Assembly: GCA_051006995.1 (NCBI GenBank)
Contig: JBPCSQ010000016.1
Coordinates: forward strand, 124,001 to 188,000
Origin: JAIQGF01 sp051006995
GTDB lineage: Bacteria > Acidobacteriota > Terriglobia > Terriglobales > Acidobacteriaceae
Length of the DNA stretch: 64,000 bases
Direction of reading: 5' to 3'
Shown one piece after another: positions 43,062-50,404 of this stretch. The position numbers were made by a program, and so were the translations under genes. Positions within the stretch are counted from its first letter, which is position 1; each line of letters begins with the position of its first letter. The notes beneath the pieces were generated by a model. The model had not been told where the DNA came from. It worked only from the letters and a program-made list of their open reading frames with translations, and ran no database searches.

Positions 43062-43930
43062 CGGAACAGGAACTCCACGACGCGCGGCGCAGCAAGTGGC
43101 GGCTGGATGGCCGCCCTGTGCGAACCCTGGAAGAGGCGCGCGAATTTCTGGAGACGGTTGGATTCTGCCTGATGTATCCGATGAAACCGCCGGTGCTGGC
43201 GCCGACGTTCATGGGCGCGTTTGCCGGAACCGATGAAAATCCGCTTCCTACATCGAAGCATGCGTTTGCCGATCCGCGCGCCCGCGAGGCCACCGAACTG
43301 ATGGTGCGGATGTTGCGGGAGAAGACGGCGTTCGAGGCCAACGCGTTCGGCGATACGAGTTTCCTGGTGGCAGCCCCGTTATTTCCGTACCTTTATGGGC
43401 TGGTCGGCGACCGCCATCCGAGGCGCGAGTGGAAGCCGGGGGTGAAATCGGAATACTCGCAATTGGCGCGCGAGGCTTTCGAGGCCATCCGGAATCATGG
43501 CAAAACTTCCAAAAAGCAACTGCAGGAACTGATGGGCGGCGCGCTCTCGGAGGCGGCGCTGGATCGGGCGCTGAACGAGTTGTGGTCACGGCTGCGAATC
43601 ACCCGGGTGGATTACACCGCCGGGGAGGGCGCCAGCTGGGACGCGCTCTACCGGTGGGCGCCGCAGCCGGTGCAGCGTGGCATCAACTTGTCGGTGCAGG
43701 AAGCGCTGTCGGCGCTGCTGTCGAAGTATCTGGACGCGGTGGTGGCCGCCGAGCCGTCGGAAGCGGAGGGGTTTTTCGGACGCCTGGTGCCGAAGTCGCG
43801 GGTCAAAGAGGCCATCAATGCGCTGCTGGCGGCGCGCGAGTTGGCGTTTGTTACAGTGGGAAAGCGAACCATGGTGCAGGTGGCAGCCAAGCGGGAGACG
43901 ACATTGAAGGTTCCGAGGAGAAGAGCGTAG
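43058..43930 (+). CDS. winged-helix protein, possibly AlkZ/YcaQ-like
   Basis: 290 residues. The second half shows repeated winged-helix patterns (AFEAIRNHGKTSKKQLQELM; LSEAALDRALNELWSRLRI) followed by DYTAGEGASWDALYRWAP. This resembles the helical and winged parts of AlkZ-like DNA glycosylases, but I cannot point to the catalytic Gln/Asp motif, so the family call is tentative. The ATG overlaps the mutL stop by four bases (ATGA), so it is made with MutL and a DNA-repair role is a fair guess. Confidence 0.55.
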   Translation: MTEQELHDARRSKWRLDGRPVRTLEEAREFLETVGFCLMYPMKPPVLAPTFMGAFAGTDENPLPTSKHAFADPRAREATELMVRMLREKTAFEANAFGDTSFLVAAPLFPYLYGLVGDRHPRREWKPGVKSEYSQLAREAFEAIRNHGKTSKKQLQELMGGALSEAALDRALNELWSRLRITRVDYTAGEGASWDALYRWAPQPVQRGINLSVQEALSALLSKYLDAVVAAEPSEAEGFFGRLVPKSRVKEAINALLAARELAFVTVGKRTMVQVAAKRETTLKVPRRRA

Positions 43931-43934
43931 GACG

Positions 43935-44015
43935 AATTTGTAATTGGTAATTTGTAATTTAGGCGCTGGATCAGGGTTGCTCCGGCAATTGCAAATTACA
44001 AATTGCAAATTACAA
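43935..44015. repeat. A+T-rich inverted repeat (AATTTGTAATTT family)
   Basis: AATTTGTAATTGGTAATTTG on the left and CAAATTACAAATTGCAAATT on the right enclose a G+C-rich core. It fills the gap between the winged-helix gene and cmk, and related copies occur at 24636 and 23130. Confidence 0.7.
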
Positions 44016-44027
44016 GTCTTCCCGAGA

Positions 44028-44708
44028 ATGCCTGAGGGCTCTCGCAAACTCGTCATCGCCATTGACGGTCCTGCCGGCGCGGGCAAAAGCACTATTGCCT
44101 CGCGGCTGGCGCGCAAGCTCGGCTACGCCAATTTGGAGAGCGGCGCCATGTACCGCGCGCTGGCGCTCAAGGCGGTGGAGAACGATGTCTCCTTCGACGA
44201 CGAGGCGGCGCTGTTCGAGCTGGCCCAGAAATCGCGCATCGCGCTGGAACCGCGAGTGGACGGCAACCGGGTGCTGCTCGACGGGCGCGACGTCAGCGAC
44301 CGGGTCCGCGAGCGCGACGTCACCGAGGCAGCGTCGCGCGTTTCCGTGCACCCCAAGGTGCGCGAGTGGATGGTGGAACGGCAGCGCCAGATGGGCGAGC
44401 TCGGCGGGGTGGTCATGGAGGGGCGGGACATTGGCACCGTCGTGTTTCCCCATGCGGACGTGAAAATTTTCCTGGAAGCTACGGCGGAGGTGCGGGTGGA
44501 GCGCCGCCTGAAGCAGCGCAACGCGCGTCCGGAACAGGTGCACTCGGTGGCGGCGGAACTGGACCGCCGCGATCAGCGCGACCGCACGCGGGCGGCGTCG
44601 CCTCTGGTGGCAGCGCCGGATGCGGTGGTGCTGGATTCGACGCACCTCAACATTGATCAGGTGGTGGCGCGGGCAGAAGAATTGGTGCGGGAGAAATTGC
44701 GGGAATAG
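44028..44708 (+). CDS. cmk: cytidylate kinase
   Basis: 226 residues. It phosphorylates CMP and dCMP with ATP. The P-loop GPAGAGKS, the CMP-site region LGYANLESGAMYRALALKA, and VVMEGRDIGTVVFPHADVKI are intact, as is the lid segment RNARPEQVHSVAAELDRRDQ. ATG 44028 is the family start; the frame upstream is encoded by an A+T-rich repeat. It converges on the DUF4097 gene; 44709-44793 has nothing clear. Confidence 0.95.
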   Translation: MPEGSRKLVIAIDGPAGAGKSTIASRLARKLGYANLESGAMYRALALKAVENDVSFDDEAALFELAQKSRIALEPRVDGNRVLLDGRDVSDRVRERDVTEAASRVSVHPKVREWMVERQRQMGELGGVVMEGRDIGTVVFPHADVKIFLEATAEVRVERRLKQRNARPEQVHSVAAELDRRDQRDRTRAASPLVAAPDAVVLDSTHLNIDQVVARAEELVREKLRE

Positions 44709-44793
44709 TTTCTGTCCTATTGCGTTTCAGATTAGGCGCGAAGCCCACATCTGCCAAAACCGGAGGGATGTCGGCACCGGAACATCGTACCTG

Positions 44794-46293
44794 CTACATG
44801 GTGTCCTGCGGAGGCGCGATAACGATACCGACGTGCTGATTCTGCGGCTTCAGTTCGGTCTTCTGTTTCCCCGAGGGCTTGGCAGGTTTCGGTGGCGCAG
44901 GCGGCGGGGGCGTCTCCACCGCACCCGACTTGCGAATCTGCACATCGCCCTGCTCATCCACGACTTTGACCTGCGGTCCGCCATTGCCGACCGTACCCAG
45001 GGCATGGTGATCCCGGCGATCGCTCTGCACCTGGATCTCGGAAAAATCGCTTTCGATCTCGCCGCGATGAGCGGAGGCGTCAATCTTGAACGCAGCATGC
45101 TCCGGCAGCAGCAGTTGCACGGTGCCACGGCGATTGTTGATTTCAACGTCGCCCAGGGTGGCGGCGCGGAACTCGACCATGCCGTTCTGGTTTTCAATCT
45201 TCGCGTCGCCCGAAACCCCGTCGAGGTGAATGTCTTTGGAGCGGGTGATCAGGTGCATGGGGCCGCCGATGGCGTTGGCGCGCAGATCGCCGGGATCAAT
45301 CGCCAGGTCTCCGTCGAGGCGGGTAAATTCCATGTCGGTGCGCGCCGACTTGAAGGCCACGGTCTTGGTGACCTTGGAGACGTTCATCTGGCCGAAGAAT
45401 TCGCCGCGCAGGTTGACCGCGCCGGTGATGTCACTGACGTTGACGTCGTTGCCGCGGCCGTCCACGGTCACGTCGCCTTTGATGGTGGAAGCGCGCACCG
45501 AGCCGCGCCGCAGGCTGACGTACACGCCGCCGGTCACGTTCGATACCGCGACGTCACCGTGGGTGGCGATCTTCACCTCGCCATCGCGATCGCTGAGCCG
45601 GACATCGCCCCGCCGGGTGCTCAGGTCGAGGGCCGCCTTGCGGGGCACGTAAATCTCCAAGTCGCTGGCGACAGCGTGGTTGCCGCCGGCCATGGTGTTG
45701 GCGTTCAGCGTCAGCAGCTTTTCGCCCAAGGTGAAGGTGGGCTGCGTCTGGGCGTCAATTTTCTTGGATTCGTCCTCATTGTCGGCGGTCAGCCGCTTGC
45801 GCACGACGACCTTTACCTTGGGCTCATTCCAGGTGTTGATCACCAGGTCGCCGCGGTCGGAGACCACGCGCAGATCGGTGTTGCCGGGGATCGCCTGCTC
45901 CAGAGTGTTGGTGAAGTTATAAGAATTGCCAAAGATGGTGGAGAAGTCGTTATCGAAATCGGCTTCGCTCTGGAGCGCGCTCCAGTTCACGCGGTCGGCC
46001 GCGGTAAAGCTGAGCCCACAAATAATGATGAAGATCACCAGTAGGACGCCGCCGGCGCCGATGCCGCGCGAAGGCAGGCCTTCGCGGGTGTCGCGCAGGT
46101 GTTCCAACAGCCGCACCACTCCCCACAGGATCAGCAGTAGCGGCCAGTAGAGCGCGAAATAATGGCGCAGCGCGGCCCAACTCAGCAGGTGCATGTTGCC
46201 CAGCAGGAACAACACGCCGAGCGAGATGAGAACGATTGGCCCGGCCACGGAGCGCCGGCGCAGACGACGATATTGCGGCGCTGGACTAGACAT
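44794..46293 (-). CDS. membrane protein with DUF4097-type beta-helix (last gene of the sigma-factor operon)
   Basis: 499 residues. Three or so transmembrane segments (about 16-36, 45-65, 80-98) form an LiaF-like membrane region. A long repetitive beta domain follows (about 130-450) with units such as DLVINTWNEPKVKVVV, VRLSDRDGEVKIATHGDV and NVSDITGAVNLRG, the DUF4097 pattern, and a Pro-rich tail (PPPPAPPKPAKP). Such proteins are thought to serve in envelope-stress sensing or as scaffolds; no enzyme motif is present. Its ATG overlaps the preceding gene by eight bases. At 46070-46090 a short palindrome (CGCGAAGGC and complement) lies within the membrane part. Confidence 0.75.
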   Translation of the reverse strand: MSSPAPQYRRLRRRSVAGPIVLISLGVLFLLGNMHLLSWAALRHYFALYWPLLLILWGVVRLLEHLRDTREGLPSRGIGAGGVLLVIFIIICGLSFTAADRVNWSALQSEADFDNDFSTIFGNSYNFTNTLEQAIPGNTDLRVVSDRGDLVINTWNEPKVKVVVRKRLTADNEDESKKIDAQTQPTFTLGEKLLTLNANTMAGGNHAVASDLEIYVPRKAALDLSTRRGDVRLSDRDGEVKIATHGDVAVSNVTGGVYVSLRRGSVRASTIKGDVTVDGRGNDVNVSDITGAVNLRGEFFGQMNVSKVTKTVAFKSARTDMEFTRLDGDLAIDPGDLRANAIGGPMHLITRSKDIHLDGVSGDAKIENQNGMVEFRAATLGDVEINNRRGTVQLLLPEHAAFKIDASAHRGEIESDFSEIQVQSDRRDHHALGTVGNGGPQVKVVDEQGDVQIRKSGAVETPPPPAPPKPAKPSGKQKTELKPQNQHVGIVIAPPQDTM

Positions 46294-46579
46294 GATCCAC
46301 CTTCCCGGGCTCGGCGCCCTGTTGTGGCGGCGCCTCCGTGGGCTCGCTTACGTCAACGTGGCCTTCCTTGCTGGCGCTGCTGGCCAGTACCTTCACCAGG
46401 CCGATCACGATGAGCAGGATGGGCCAGGTACGGCCGAAATTCGCCACGTCAAATTCACTGAGCATGAACAGAATGCCGAGGGTAATGAGCACCGCGGGGC
46501 CCATCAGTCCGCGGCTGCGGCAGTTCGGGCAATAGCAGCTCCCGCCCGGCGGCAGCGGTGGTTGTGGATGCGTTGCCAT
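46286..46579 (-). CDS. small membrane protein, LiaI-like (DUF5668-type)
   Basis: 97 residues: a Pro-rich N-terminus with a CPNC knuckle (CYCPNCRSRG), then two transmembrane segments (GPAVLITLGILFMLSEF; TWPILLIVIGLVKVLA) of the kind also found at the start of the next gene and at the end of the previous one. A charged tail follows. It lies three bases from the B-box gene and overlaps the DUF4097 gene, so it is part of the sigma-factor operon. Function unknown. Confidence 0.7.
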   Translation of the reverse strand: MATHPQPPLPPGGSCYCPNCRSRGLMGPAVLITLGILFMLSEFDVANFGRTWPILLIVIGLVKVLASSASKEGHVDVSEPTEAPPQQGAEPGKVDHV

Positions 46580-46581
46580 AC

Positions 46582-47277
46582 CTACCTCCCTCCCGAATCA
46601 CTGGAAACGCCGCCCGGGGGAGGAGCGTAACGCTTCATAAACATCCAGACTCCGATGACGATCAGCACGATGGGCCACATGTGATGCAGCCAGTACATAT
46701 GGAACCAACCCATGGTGTTGACCAGGAACAGAAGGCCCAGGCCGATCAGGATGATGGCGCCCATGGGGACCTTGTTCATGTCCACGCGGTCGGTGCCGAC
46801 AAAGGCGCGGTCCAGTCCGAGCGGATCAGGCGCGGGCTGGCCGAGGGAGATCGCCTTCGCCGTCTGGTGCGCGTCGAAGGCCATGTACAGGATCCACACC
46901 GGGATCAGCATGCCGAAGATGATGTTGGCGCTGGTGCCCTCGGTGGTGCTGGCGCCATAGCACAGCCCGATAAAGACGAAGGCATGCACGATGCCCTTGA
47001 TGAACTGCCCGTTGTAGAAGGCTCCCAAGCCAAACGGGATCAATCCGAGGAATGCCGCCAGACCGGGGCTGGGGGTGCGCGTCACCGCGGGAGCTGCTCC
47101 CACAATGCCGGGGGCGATCGCCGGCGCCGGCGGCACGGTGTCGTGCAGGCGGGTGGCGATGCAGTCTTCGCAATAGACAACGCCTCGGACGTTATGGGCG
47201 CAGCGCTCGCACAGCGCCTTGCCGCAGGTGCGGCAGTAAGCGGTGGCTGCGACATCGGGGTGAACCACGCAGTTCAT
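46582..47277 (-). CDS. B-box zinc-finger membrane protein with DUF5668-type C-terminus
   Basis: 231 residues. The N-terminus is a B-box-like zinc finger (CVVHPDVAATAYCRTCGKAL; CERC; YCEDC). A Pro/Ala linker leads to hydrophobic segments (about 75-145) and a final pair (ILIGLGLLFLVNTMGW; WPIVLIVIGVWMFM) matching the LiaI/DUF5668 pattern shared by the next two genes. ATG overlaps the anti-sigma stop by four bases. Zinc-finger membrane proteins of this kind are common in acidobacterial sigma-factor operons, but their role is not known. Confidence 0.75.
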   Translation of the reverse strand: MNCVVHPDVAATAYCRTCGKALCERCAHNVRGVVYCEDCIATRLHDTVPPAPAIAPGIVGAAPAVTRTPSPGLAAFLGLIPFGLGAFYNGQFIKGIVHAFVFIGLCYGASTTEGTSANIIFGMLIPVWILYMAFDAHQTAKAISLGQPAPDPLGLDRAFVGTDRVDMNKVPMGAIILIGLGLLFLVNTMGWFHMYWLHHMWPIVLIVIGVWMFMKRYAPPPGGVSSDSGGR

Positions 47278-48002
47278 GACATTCTCCTGGCGGACGGCCG
47301 CTTCAGCTCGTCGGGCACGAATTGTTGCGCCAAGGTGATGGCGTTCATTTCCCGGCTGTAGTTCTGGTACTGCTGGAGATCAGGCTGTCCGCTACTATCC
47401 CTGGGCTCCTTCTTCCGCTCATCCTTCTTTGGAGGAGTGCCTTCTTCCGGCGTGGTGGCGCGCTTGAGCTGCTGCACGCGCGTCTGGATCTCGTAAACGA
47501 AGCGGATATTGTCGTAATACTTCAAGACGCGGCCCTCGGCGGCGTAGTACAGCGCCGTCGGGCGCAGGTCCATGTGCCGCAAATCCACCGACTTGATCCC
47601 GAAGAAATTCAGGATTACGGAAATCGAGAAAAAGGCCATGGCGAAGGACATCGCAAACTTCGGCTGGAGCACCGGCCCCAGCCGCGGACGAATGGCTTCG
47701 CGCAGCTTCGGCCACCAGCCCTCGGCCGCCGGACGGACCGGAACCACGGGCACGTGCGCCAGCCCGATGGTTGCGGCCAGAACGTTGTGCACGAAGTGCC
47801 TGGGCGGCTCGACTTCGGCCAACTCGTGCAGCCACTTCATGCCTGCCTGGGCCTCGGCGAACATCGGCCCGCAGCTCGGACACGACGCGCGATGGGCATC
47901 GAAGCGCTGCAACTCGGCGGCATTCAAGCTGCCGTCCAGCGCCTCGCTCAGCAGGGCGTCGAACTCCTGGCACTGCATTCCGGCTTTGGTTTCCTCGGAC
48001 AT
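47274..48002 (-). CDS. anti-sigma factor (zf-HC2 type)
   Basis: 242 residues. The N-terminal zinc-binding anti-sigma domain has C10 or so in MQCQEFD and the HRASCPSC motif (H-x3-C-x2-C), then one transmembrane segment (about residues 115-137) and an outer domain of about 100 residues rich in charge (PPKKDERKKEPRD). It would hold the adjacent ECF sigma factor inactive at the membrane. Its ATG shares one base with the sigma stop (TGATG), so the pair is coupled. Confidence 0.88.
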   Translation of the reverse strand: MSEETKAGMQCQEFDALLSEALDGSLNAAELQRFDAHRASCPSCGPMFAEAQAGMKWLHELAEVEPPRHFVHNVLAATIGLAHVPVVPVRPAAEGWWPKLREAIRPRLGPVLQPKFAMSFAMAFFSISVILNFFGIKSVDLRHMDLRPTALYYAAEGRVLKYYDNIRFVYEIQTRVQQLKRATTPEEGTPPKKDERKKEPRDSSGQPDLQQYQNYSREMNAITLAQQFVPDELKRPSARRMS

Positions 48003-48601
48003 CAGGTCACCTGCCTATAAGTACGTGAAAGCAACCGCGCTAGTTCCGTCCGTCCCCGATTGATTCGGGATTTCACCGTACCCTCAGGAACTTTGAGGGC
48101 TAAGGCAATCTCCCGGTAGTCCATATCCTGCAAGTCGCGCAGAATGACCGCCTCGCGCAGCTCCGGAGAAAGCTTGCGCAGGGCTCTTTGCACCATTTCC
48201 TGGGTTTCCCGGGTCTGCAGGCGGGCGTCGGGCGGGGGGGCGCTATCGGGCAGTTGCGCCGCCCGGCTGAGGCCCTCCTCGTCGTGGGTAGCCGGCTCGT
48301 CCATGGAGTCGGTCATCCGGTCCTGCTTGCTTTTCCGGAAATGGTCCACCAGCAGGTTGCGGGTCAGGGTGGCGACCCAGGTCATGAACGCGCCCTTGTC
48401 TTCGTCGTAGCTCTTGAGGGTGCGGTACATCTTGATGAAGACCTCCTGGGCAAGGTCTTCGGCCTCGTCGGGCGAGCCGGTAAACCGGTAACAAATGTTG
48501 TAGATGCGGCGGTTGAAGCGCTGGACGATTTCCTCCCACGCGACCGCGTCGCCGGCATTGCAGCGACGGACCAGCGAGGCTACCAGCTGCGCTTCTTCCA
48601 A
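48002..48601 (-). CDS. ECF sigma factor
   Basis: 199 residues with sigma region 2 (YRFTGSPDEAEDLAQEVF) and region 4 (YREIALALKVPEGTVKSRI), lacking regions 1 and 3, i.e. an extracytoplasmic-function sigma factor. It leads an operon of five overlapping genes, including its anti-sigma factor. The start is TTG at 48601, set by GGGAG six bases upstream. The signal it answers is unknown; downstream LiaI/LiaF-like and DUF4097 proteins suggest envelope stress. Confidence 0.93.
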   Translation of the reverse strand: MEEAQLVASLVRRCNAGDAVAWEEIVQRFNRRIYNICYRFTGSPDEAEDLAQEVFIKMYRTLKSYDEDKGAFMTWVATLTRNLLVDHFRKSKQDRMTDSMDEPATHDEEGLSRAAQLPDSAPPPDARLQTRETQEMVQRALRKLSPELREAVILRDLQDMDYREIALALKVPEGTVKSRINRGRTELARLLSRTYRQVT

Positions 48602-48815
48602 CCGGCACTCCCGTCGGAACCCCCAGCCAGCTTGGTTCTAATGAAAATTACGTCGGGCCGCAGGACGAAGTTCCGCCGTTAAATGAAGGAAACAGAGGAT
48701 TCTAGCAGGAGGGGGAAGGGGCGATGTCGAGGCTTCGAGCAGTTTCACATTGCTGAGCGGTTAGAAAACAACAAGCTTCGTGAGGGCCCTCAAAACACGA
48801 AGCAGCCGGGAGTTC

Positions 48816-48899
48816 GCATTCCCACCCTTCGAACACCGCGAAGGGTGGGGCACCCACAGCATTCTGGGGTCGAGTGGTTCAAGGGTGGGCCACCCGCCC
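48816..48899. repeat. CCCACCCTTCG...CGAAGGGTGGG dispersed repeat
   Basis: CCCACCCTTCG and CGAAGGGTGGGGCACCC form a tight palindrome, followed by a second AAGGGTGGGCCACCCG. Same family as 36281 and 49394. The gap 48602-48905 holds no gene. Confidence 0.65.
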
Positions 48900-48905
48900 C
48901 CAACG

Positions 48906-49427
48906 CTAGTGCTTTCGTGGACTCTTCCTTTCTTTCTCATTTGCCGGAGACGCTTCGGCGACGTACGACTGGATTATCCAGCCACCGCCAGGACGTCTCG
49001 TGAGCTCATATGTTCCACGACGACGAAGTATTCCTAGGTCTTCGCCTGGCCGAACCGTCACGTCCGCGAAAGCAACCTTGACCACGAGCCGATCACCGGC
49101 TTTTCCGAGTGACTCAGCGGAGATCACATTTCCCCTGAGTGCCTTATAACAACTCGATGCCTTTTGCGGTCGCATCCCCTTACGCGCGAGAGTAGCCAGT
49201 ACTTGCTGCGATGGATCCGCCGCAGTTGGCGAAGTGCCAGTTGCCGGTAACAACGCCAGGCAAAAAGGAGTGCTAACTGGCATTCGCAATGCCGACAATT
49301 CGGCCGACACGATTTCGCGAACAAGCGAAGGATCAAGCTGACCGAAACCAACAACAGAGCAACAACAGAACACACAGACACACACAATGCTTAGGCGGGT
49401 GGCCCACCCTTCACCTTCTTTTCTCAT
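48906..49427 (-). CDS. small secreted hypothetical protein; start codon lies in a repeat
   Basis: 173 residues from ATG 49427. A basic start (MRKEGEGWATR) and an unusual Cys/Val-rich hydrophobic stretch (LSIVCVCVFCCCSVVGFG) look like a signal peptide. The mature part has RLVVKVAFADVTVRPGEDLG and GTYELTRRPGGGWIIQSYVA, a beta-rich pattern I cannot place. The first residues, including the ATG, are encoded by the dispersed repeat at 49394-49508, so the true start is doubtful and the gene may have gained its 5' end from the repeat. No Shine-Dalgarno is seen. Confidence 0.45.
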   Translation of the reverse strand: MRKEGEGWATRLSIVCVCVFCCCSVVGFGQLDPSLVREIVSAELSALRMPVSTPFCLALLPATGTSPTAADPSQQVLATLARKGMRPQKASSCYKALRGNVISAESLGKAGDRLVVKVAFADVTVRPGEDLGILRRRGTYELTRRPGGGWIIQSYVAEASPANEKERKSPRKH

Positions 49428-49508
49428 ATCCCATCCGCAATGTGGGTGCCCCGCCCGTAGCCTGCCCTGAGCGAAGCCGAAGGGCGGTTTTCGAAGGGTG
49501 GGTACGCG
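49394..49508. repeat. GGGTGGCCCACCCTTC...GAAGGGTGGG dispersed repeat, long copy
   Basis: GCGGGTGGCCCACCCTTC at the left end and TTCGAAGGGTGGGTACGCG at the right end; the middle contains CCCTGAGCGAAGCCGAAGGG. It overlaps the 5' end of the secreted-protein gene. Confidence 0.65.
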
Positions 49509-49519
49509 AACCCTCAACC

Positions 49520-49667
49520 TTACCCGTTTTTAGTCGTGCACTCAGCCAAATTTCCGGCCAGTGGTTCAGCTTCACCGGCCCGGCTTCGCCGAAAGCATAC
49601 GCCCGGTAGCTGCTCCACGCCCACAATTCCGGTGACTGCACCAGCCCGCGGCGCACCCGCCATGTGG
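49520..49667 (-). pseudogene. RAYT (REP-associated tyrosine transposase) C-terminal fragment
   Basis: The minus strand encodes WRVRRGLVQSPELWAWSSYR followed by AYAFGEAGPVKLNHW, the standard end of Y1-type REP-associated transposases. The catalytic HUH and Tyr region is missing; the fragment starts where the small membrane-protein gene ends. RAYTs mobilise REP palindromes, which are common in this window. Confidence 0.7.
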
Positions 49668-49910
49668 TCAGTTTGAAAACGACCGAACGATGATCATTAA
49701 AATGAACCCGCCAATCCCCAGGAGGCCAACGCCAATGAGTCTGGCAATCCACAGGACCCTTTCGTCATCTTCGGGAAGGTCCGGGTGTGCTCGTTTTGCC
49801 CACCGCACGATGATAACGGGGCGAAGAATGGCCAACACAGCACCCAATACCATCAGTATTGGGAATATGACGTTTGCTATCTGTCCCAAGAAACCTCCCC
49901 AATCACTCAA
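49668..49910 (-). CDS. small membrane protein between two RAYT fragments
   Basis: 80 residues with two hydrophobic segments (IANVIFPILMVLGAVLAIL; IARLIGVGLLGIGGFILMII) joined by a charged loop (RWAKRAHPDLPEDDERVLW). TTG start with GGGG just before it. I do not recognise the family. The gene fills the space between two partial copies of the same RAYT segment, so it may be cargo or a gene captured during repeat recombination. Confidence 0.55.
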   Translation of the reverse strand: MSDWGGFLGQIANVIFPILMVLGAVLAILRPVIIVRWAKRAHPDLPEDDERVLWIARLIGVGLLGIGGFILMIIVRSFSN

Positions 49911-50018
49911 TCACCCCATGCCCGACTGCCACACCAGCAGCGCCCACCCCGTTGCCACGGCGAAGCAGAGCGCAGCAAGGGCGAGTCGTGATGGGTAGGA
50001 AAGAACCTTGGCGGGTGG

Positions 50019-50049
50019 CCCACTCAAGCCCGGGTTTGGCTTGAGTGGG
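50019..50049. repeat. palindrome with loop CGGGTTT
   Basis: Perfect 12-base arms CCCACTCAAGCC and complement around CGGGTTT, next to a GCGGGTGG repeat edge. The loop equals that of the palindrome at 13999 while the stem differs completely. Confidence 0.75.
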
Positions 50050-50075
50050 GCAGTTCTATTTTCGGACAGAGCCTG

Positions 50076-50140
50076 CCGGCTGAAAGCATACGCCCGGTTA
50101 GCTGCTCCAACTCCAGAAATCCGGTGAAACGCACCAGCGC
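50076..50140 (-). pseudogene. second, more decayed RAYT fragment
   Basis: On the minus strand the DNA reads like the first fragment (GCTGGTGC, TCACCGGA, GGAGCAGCTA and CGGGCGTATGCTTTC in the same order and spacing) but with frameshifting changes. It represents the same part of the transposase, not the missing half. Confidence 0.6.
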
Positions 50141-50228
50141 CCCCCGGGTTCAGTCGGACTGACGAGTTTCAGGCGAATGGAGGTTTTCCACAGCCCCGGC
50201 CATTGCCGTGACGCTGATCACTGACAAC

Positions 50229-50269
50229 GTATGCTATAATGCATCTATGCAGTATAGCTCTATGCATAC
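50229..50269 (+). promoter_or_regulatory. orphan promoter/operator-like sequence
   Basis: GTATGC (50229) and GCATAC (50264) mirror each other around a TATAAT (50235) and two CTATGCA words 15 bases apart. No gene follows before the transposon at 50341. The remainder of 50141-50332 is unremarkable. Confidence 0.35.
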
Positions 50270-50332
50270 TACTCGCTCTTTGACAACTTAAGCCACTTCT
50301 CTTCGCCGAGCCTCGGACGGTACCCCACGGTT

Positions 50333-50340
50333 ACCGACGG
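50333..50340. repeat. left target-site duplication ACCGACGG
   Basis: Octamer directly abutting the left inverted repeat; the identical octamer abuts the right end. Confidence 0.9.
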
Positions 50341-50352
50341 GGTAATTATCCC

Positions 50353-50381
50353 TTGACAGTAGGTACTTGTCGTGCTATCGT
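50353..50381 (+). promoter_or_regulatory. transposase promoter overlapping the left inverted repeat
   Basis: TTGACA at 50353-50358, 17-base spacer, TATCGT at 50376-50381. The -35 lies in the inverted repeat and is lost in the right copy (TTCACG), so binding of transposase to the left end could repress its own gene. Confidence 0.65.
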
Positions 50382-50404
50382 TTTCCCTGAAAGTAGGGAA
50401 CGCC

